From Caulobacteraceae bacterium (GTDB taxonomy: Bacteria; Pseudomonadota; Alphaproteobacteria; Caulobacterales; Caulobacteraceae): 5,031 nt of DNA. Where the stretch lies: positions 1 to 5,031 of the forward strand of contig JADZBR010000267.1 of the NCBI GenBank assembly GCA_020852035.1. Direction: 5' to 3'. This document shows positions 4,104-5,031 of the stretch, piece after piece (positions within the stretch are counted from its first letter, which is position 1; every line of letters starts with the position of its first letter). The notes under the pieces were generated by a model. It saw nothing but the letters and a program-made list of their open reading frames with translations, did not search any database and was not told the DNA's origin. Position numbers and translations under genes: made by a program.

Positions 4104-5016
4104 CCGGCTCGGGCTCCGGCGGCGGCTCGAACGCCGGCGGCTGCTCGCGTACCACGCCGGCGGGCTTCAGGCGGCCGCCGTTCGCGACCAGGGCCTCGTA
4201 AGCCCGCCGCTGGCTGGCGTAGTCGGCGCCGCGGTTGAACACCGCGTCGATGCGCGGCTCGTGGCCCAGCGCCGCACCGACCGCCGCTTCCAGAACGTCG
4301 GCGATCTCGCCGACGGCGGCCGGATCACAGGCGCGGCGCAGGTGGCGGGCGCGGCGGGGCAGCATCAGGGTGACGTCGTAGGCCACGCCGTCGACGCAGA
4401 CGGCGTCGCTGGCGCCCTCTTCCTGCACCACCACGTCGCGCGGCGAATCCCAGGCCGGCAGGTCGCGCAGGGCGCGGAGCCTGGCCGTCCAGCCCGGCGC
4501 GAGCTCGGCGTCGAAGCCGACCCGCCGGGCGATCGCGGCCTCGCAGCAGGCGAGGCCCGCCCGGGCCTGCACGAAGCTCTCGCCGTCGCGGCGCACATAG
4601 AGGCGGATCACCGACTGGCGAACGGTGCGCGCCGGGCGCACCCAGACCTCGAGGATCATCTCGTCGCCGCGGATGATGCGGGTCTGCAGCGGCTGCAGAC
4701 CCCAGAGACGGTAGTGGTCGGGGCCGATGCCGTTGTCGATCGCGGTCAGCCGCTCGCCGCGGCCGAGGCGGCGCGGGCCGAGGGGTTCGGCGGCCTCGGC
4801 GGGCTTGGGCCATTCGTCGGTCCACCAGGCGGCGGGGTCGGGCGGAATCCAGTCGGCCAGCGGCGGTTCGGCCAGCACCGTGACCGGCGGGCCGGGGGCG
4901 GTCGCAGGCGCGGGCGGCTGGGTGGGGACGGGCGACGGGCTCGGCTGGGGAAGCTGCGCCCACGCCAGCGTTGGGATCAGCAGAAGGGCGGCGAGCGTGG
5001 TGCGGGCCGGGGCCAA
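4015..5016 (-). CDS. Secreted proline-rich protein of unknown function, TTG start
   Basis: I do not recognise a named family. Residues 1-20 form a signal peptide (MAPARTT, hydrophobic core, TLAWA cleavage site), so the 333-residue product is exported to the periplasm. Residues 21-53 are a Pro/Thr/Ala-rich linker. A folded domain spans about 54-290: WIPPDPAAWWTDEWP (56-70), AIDNGIGPDHYRLWGLQPLQ (92-111), a beta-rich stretch GDEMILEVWVRPAR (117-130), and four cysteines (C157, C158, C207, C230) that could form disulfides. Residues 291-333 are again Pro/Glu-rich and look disordered. The start is TTG: an in-frame TAG sits 15 nt upstream (5031-5029), and GGAGG lies 6 nt before the TTG. Without it the signal peptide is lost. 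The C-terminal 29 codons and the stop lie antisense to the PhyH gene. Confidence 0.82.
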   Translation of the reverse strand: MAPARTTLAALLLIPTLAWAQLPQPSPSPVPTQPPAPATAPGPPVTVLAEPPLADWIPPDPAAWWTDEWPKPAEAAEPLGPRRLGRGERLTAIDNGIGPDHYRLWGLQPLQTRIIRGDEMILEVWVRPARTVRQSVIRLYVRRDGESFVQARAGLACCEAAIARRVGFDAELAPGWTARLRALRDLPAWDSPRDVVVQEEGASDAVCVDGVAYDVTLMLPRRARHLRRACDPAAVGEIADVLEAAVGAALGHEPRIDAVFNRGADYASQRRAYEALVANGGRLKPAGVVREQPPAFEPPPEPEPATPPAVPSPPTAQSPPPAPSADDGRSPGP

Positions 5017-5022
5017 ACGGGA

Positions 5023-5027
5023 CCTCC
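5023..5027 (-). promoter_or_regulatory. Ribosome binding site that fixes the TTG start
   Basis: GGAGG on the minus strand lies 6 nt upstream of the TTG at 5016-5014, and just inside an in-frame TAG. The combination leaves TTG as the only start that keeps the signal peptide. Confidence 0.75.
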
Positions 5028-5031
5028 GCTA

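Noticed and set aside
4325..4963. Minus-strand frame of 212 codons inside the secreted-protein gene
   Set aside because: It is an Arg/Pro/Ala-rich alternative frame of the TTG-started gene, which itself has a signal peptide and ribosome site.
1..5031. Mobile element, CRISPR or defence system
   Set aside because: No transposase, integrase, direct-repeat array or nuclease-like frame is present; all major frames fit ordinary chromosomal genes.

Overview
The window looks like chromosomal DNA of a high-GC alphaproteobacterium, most likely Caulobacterales (Caulobacter/Phenylobacterium-like). Three things point there: a circularly permuted, two-piece tmRNA gene whose tag reads AANDNFAEDVRLAA (the C. 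crescentus tag, from memory, is AANDNFAEEFAVAA); an alpha-type SspB adaptor ending in a VVQLDQFRKK ClpX-docking tail; and a C13-family peptidase start of the kind I associate with Caulobacterales. The genus is inference.

Left part, minus strand (1-1660). Read 5'->3' on the minus strand, the order is ssrA (about 1660-1377), sspB (1245-763), a PaaI-type hotdog thioesterase (755-285) and the start of a secreted C13 peptidase (277 to beyond base 1). The three protein genes are separated by 7 nt each and almost certainly form one transcript. The C13 gene has no stop inside the window and is easily missed. The ssrA precursor is read as acceptor piece, then a 28-nt intervening segment, then coding piece. 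The tRNA-like acceptor stem can be rebuilt from its two halves, including the G3-U70 alanine identity pair. A gene for the tagging RNA thus lies directly upstream of a gene for the adaptor that brings tagged proteins to ClpXP, which is the most interesting feature here.

Middle part, plus strand (1672-3266). aqpZ (1810-2505) is divergent from ssrA and encodes a complete aquaporin with both NPA motifs. It is followed by a long inverted repeat and a second hairpin that overlaps it (2511-2575). Next comes a GTG-started YciB/IspZ-type membrane protein (2640-3209).

Right part (3210-5031). A phytanoyl-CoA dioxygenase (PhyH)-family Fe(II)/2-oxoglutarate oxygenase (3267-4103, plus) converges on a TTG-started secreted proline-rich protein of unknown function (5016-4015, minus). 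Their 3' ends overlap by 89 bp on opposite strands.

The right half reads as ordinary core genome. I see no mobile element, CRISPR array, tRNA, rRNA or defence system. No stretch above 300 bases lacks a gene, because the 1246-1809 interval is mostly occupied by ssrA.
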